Shown: positions 37,421 to 37,961 of the stretch, piece after piece
Layout: every line of letters starts with the position of its first letter
How positions within the stretch are numbered: the stretch's first letter is position 1
IMG/VR virus record: IMGVR_UViG_3300030107_003067
Coordinates: 1-37,961 of that record
DNA from: a virus
DNA length: 37,961 nt
Reading direction: 5' to 3' (one strand)
The notes under the pieces: generated by a model
Told to the model about the DNA's origin: nothing
Databases searched by the model: none
The model's input: the letters and a program-made list of their open reading frames with translations, nothing else
Position numbers and translations under genes: made by a program

Positions 37421-37961
37421 TGGCAATACAAGCTGATGGAATACAATATGGCCCCTGGCAAACAATAAATTATTCTGTGCCTGCTATAGACCTGCAACCA
37501 AATATATTGTCTGCAATTGAAAATATGTTTCTTGATAATGCAGGGTCATTAAATACTAGACGGGGTACTGTTAAGTATATTTCTAGTGCGCTTAGTGGTA
37601 CTCCGTCTATTACAGGTATAGGAAAACAAAGATTTAACGCATCGTCTAGTAAAGTTTTTGTGTTTGCAGGTGATAAATTTTTTGAAGATGTTGATGGAAC
37701 ATGGACAGATAGAACAGCTTCAATTTCAATTACAGACCAAGTAGATAAATATTGGATGACTACAAATGCAGGAGGTACTTTAATTGGTACTAACGGCATT
37801 GGAAATGATGCTCCTATAAAATGGGCAGCTGCTGGAGGTAATATTGCCGCGGCAGGAATGAGTTCTTCTGGCGTTACTTCAGCCGATATGCCTATATTTT
37901 GGGATAATAGACTTTGGTATATATCTACAAATCAAGGTGAACGATTTGCTCATTATTCATC
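37420..37961 (+). CDS. Tail nozzle / packaged-DNA stabilisation-type protein, N-terminal part
   Basis: This begins at the ATG overlapping the adaptor stop (TAATGG) with MAIQADGIQYGPWQTINYSV and runs off the contig end. It rejoins bases 1-1050 in frame (see that entry) for a total of 504 residues. PNILSAIENMFLDNAGSLNT then RRGTVKYISSA is a familiar opening of this class of podovirus tail proteins. Confidence 0.75.
   Translation, partial: MAIQADGIQYGPWQTINYSVPAIDLQPNILSAIENMFLDNAGSLNTRRGTVKYISSALSGTPSITGIGKQRFNASSSKVFVFAGDKFFEDVDGTWTDRTASISITDQVDKYWMTTNAGGTLIGTNGIGNDAPIKWAAAGGNIAAAGMSSSGVTSADMPIFWDNRLWYISTNQGERFAHYS
37885..37961. repeat. Terminal direct repeat, right copy
   Basis: Identical to 1-77; see the entry at the left end. 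Its presence means any annotation here duplicates bases 1-77. Confidence 0.95.

Overview
The window is an assembled genome of an uncultured, AT-rich, short-tailed (podovirus-type) bacteriophage of about 37.9 kb. The first 77 bases repeat exactly as the last 77, so the contig closes into a circle of 37,884 bp. The gene cut by the contig ends (37420 to end, then 1-1050) rejoins in frame into one 504-residue tail/head-completion protein. No integrase, repressor, tRNA or CRISPR array was seen. The late genes follow a podovirus plan: TerS, TerL, portal, scaffold, major capsid, adaptor, nozzle-like protein, large internal proteins, fibre. The host cannot be named. The gene types (Peptidase_G2-type fibre, ParB-methyltransferase, UDG-PolA) resemble those of environmental, often aquatic, phages; that is inference.

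Layout. Rightward (+): 26700 to the contig end and on through 1-12505 holds packaging, head, tail, fibre and holin-like genes. Leftward (-): 26445 down to 12495 holds small early genes, a DNA-repair-type enzyme, a ribbon-helix-helix regulator, a Cas4-like nuclease, a Sak4-like ATPase, an SSB-like protein, a ParB-methyltransferase fusion, a UDG-PolA fusion, a DUF3987-type helicase/primase-like ATPase and the endolysin. The two transcription blocks diverge from 25.2-26.7 kb and converge, overlapping by 11 bp, at 12495-12505. The 25.2-26.7 kb region is non-coding except for two small genes. It carries three promoter-like sequences, palindromic repeats, a G-quadruplex-type run and seven tandem octamers. 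A second non-coding island (23492-24004) has inverted iterons around a 38-bp pure A/T core. Either island could be a replication origin.

How the genes work together. The leftward block supplies replication (PolA, DUF3987 ATPase) and recombination (Sak4-like, SSB-like and Cas4-like proteins), with the methyltransferase probably modifying phage DNA. The rightward block packages DNA through TerS/TerL/portal, builds the head on a scaffold, adds the short tail and internal proteins, and encodes membrane proteins for lysis. The endolysin sits alone on the opposite strand.

Most unusual content. The non-coding parts hold the best candidates for undescribed biology. (1) A compact H-type pseudoknot leader with a tiny upstream ORF lies ahead of the 24779-25210 gene; its closing strand can pair instead with that gene's start codon. 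(2) A 122-nt four-way-junction RNA exactly fills the gap after polA. (3) A 21-bp palindrome occurs four times across the genome. (4) Three genes have intrinsic terminators within 20 nt of their start codons. All were found by eye; none has been tested by folding, covariation or database search.
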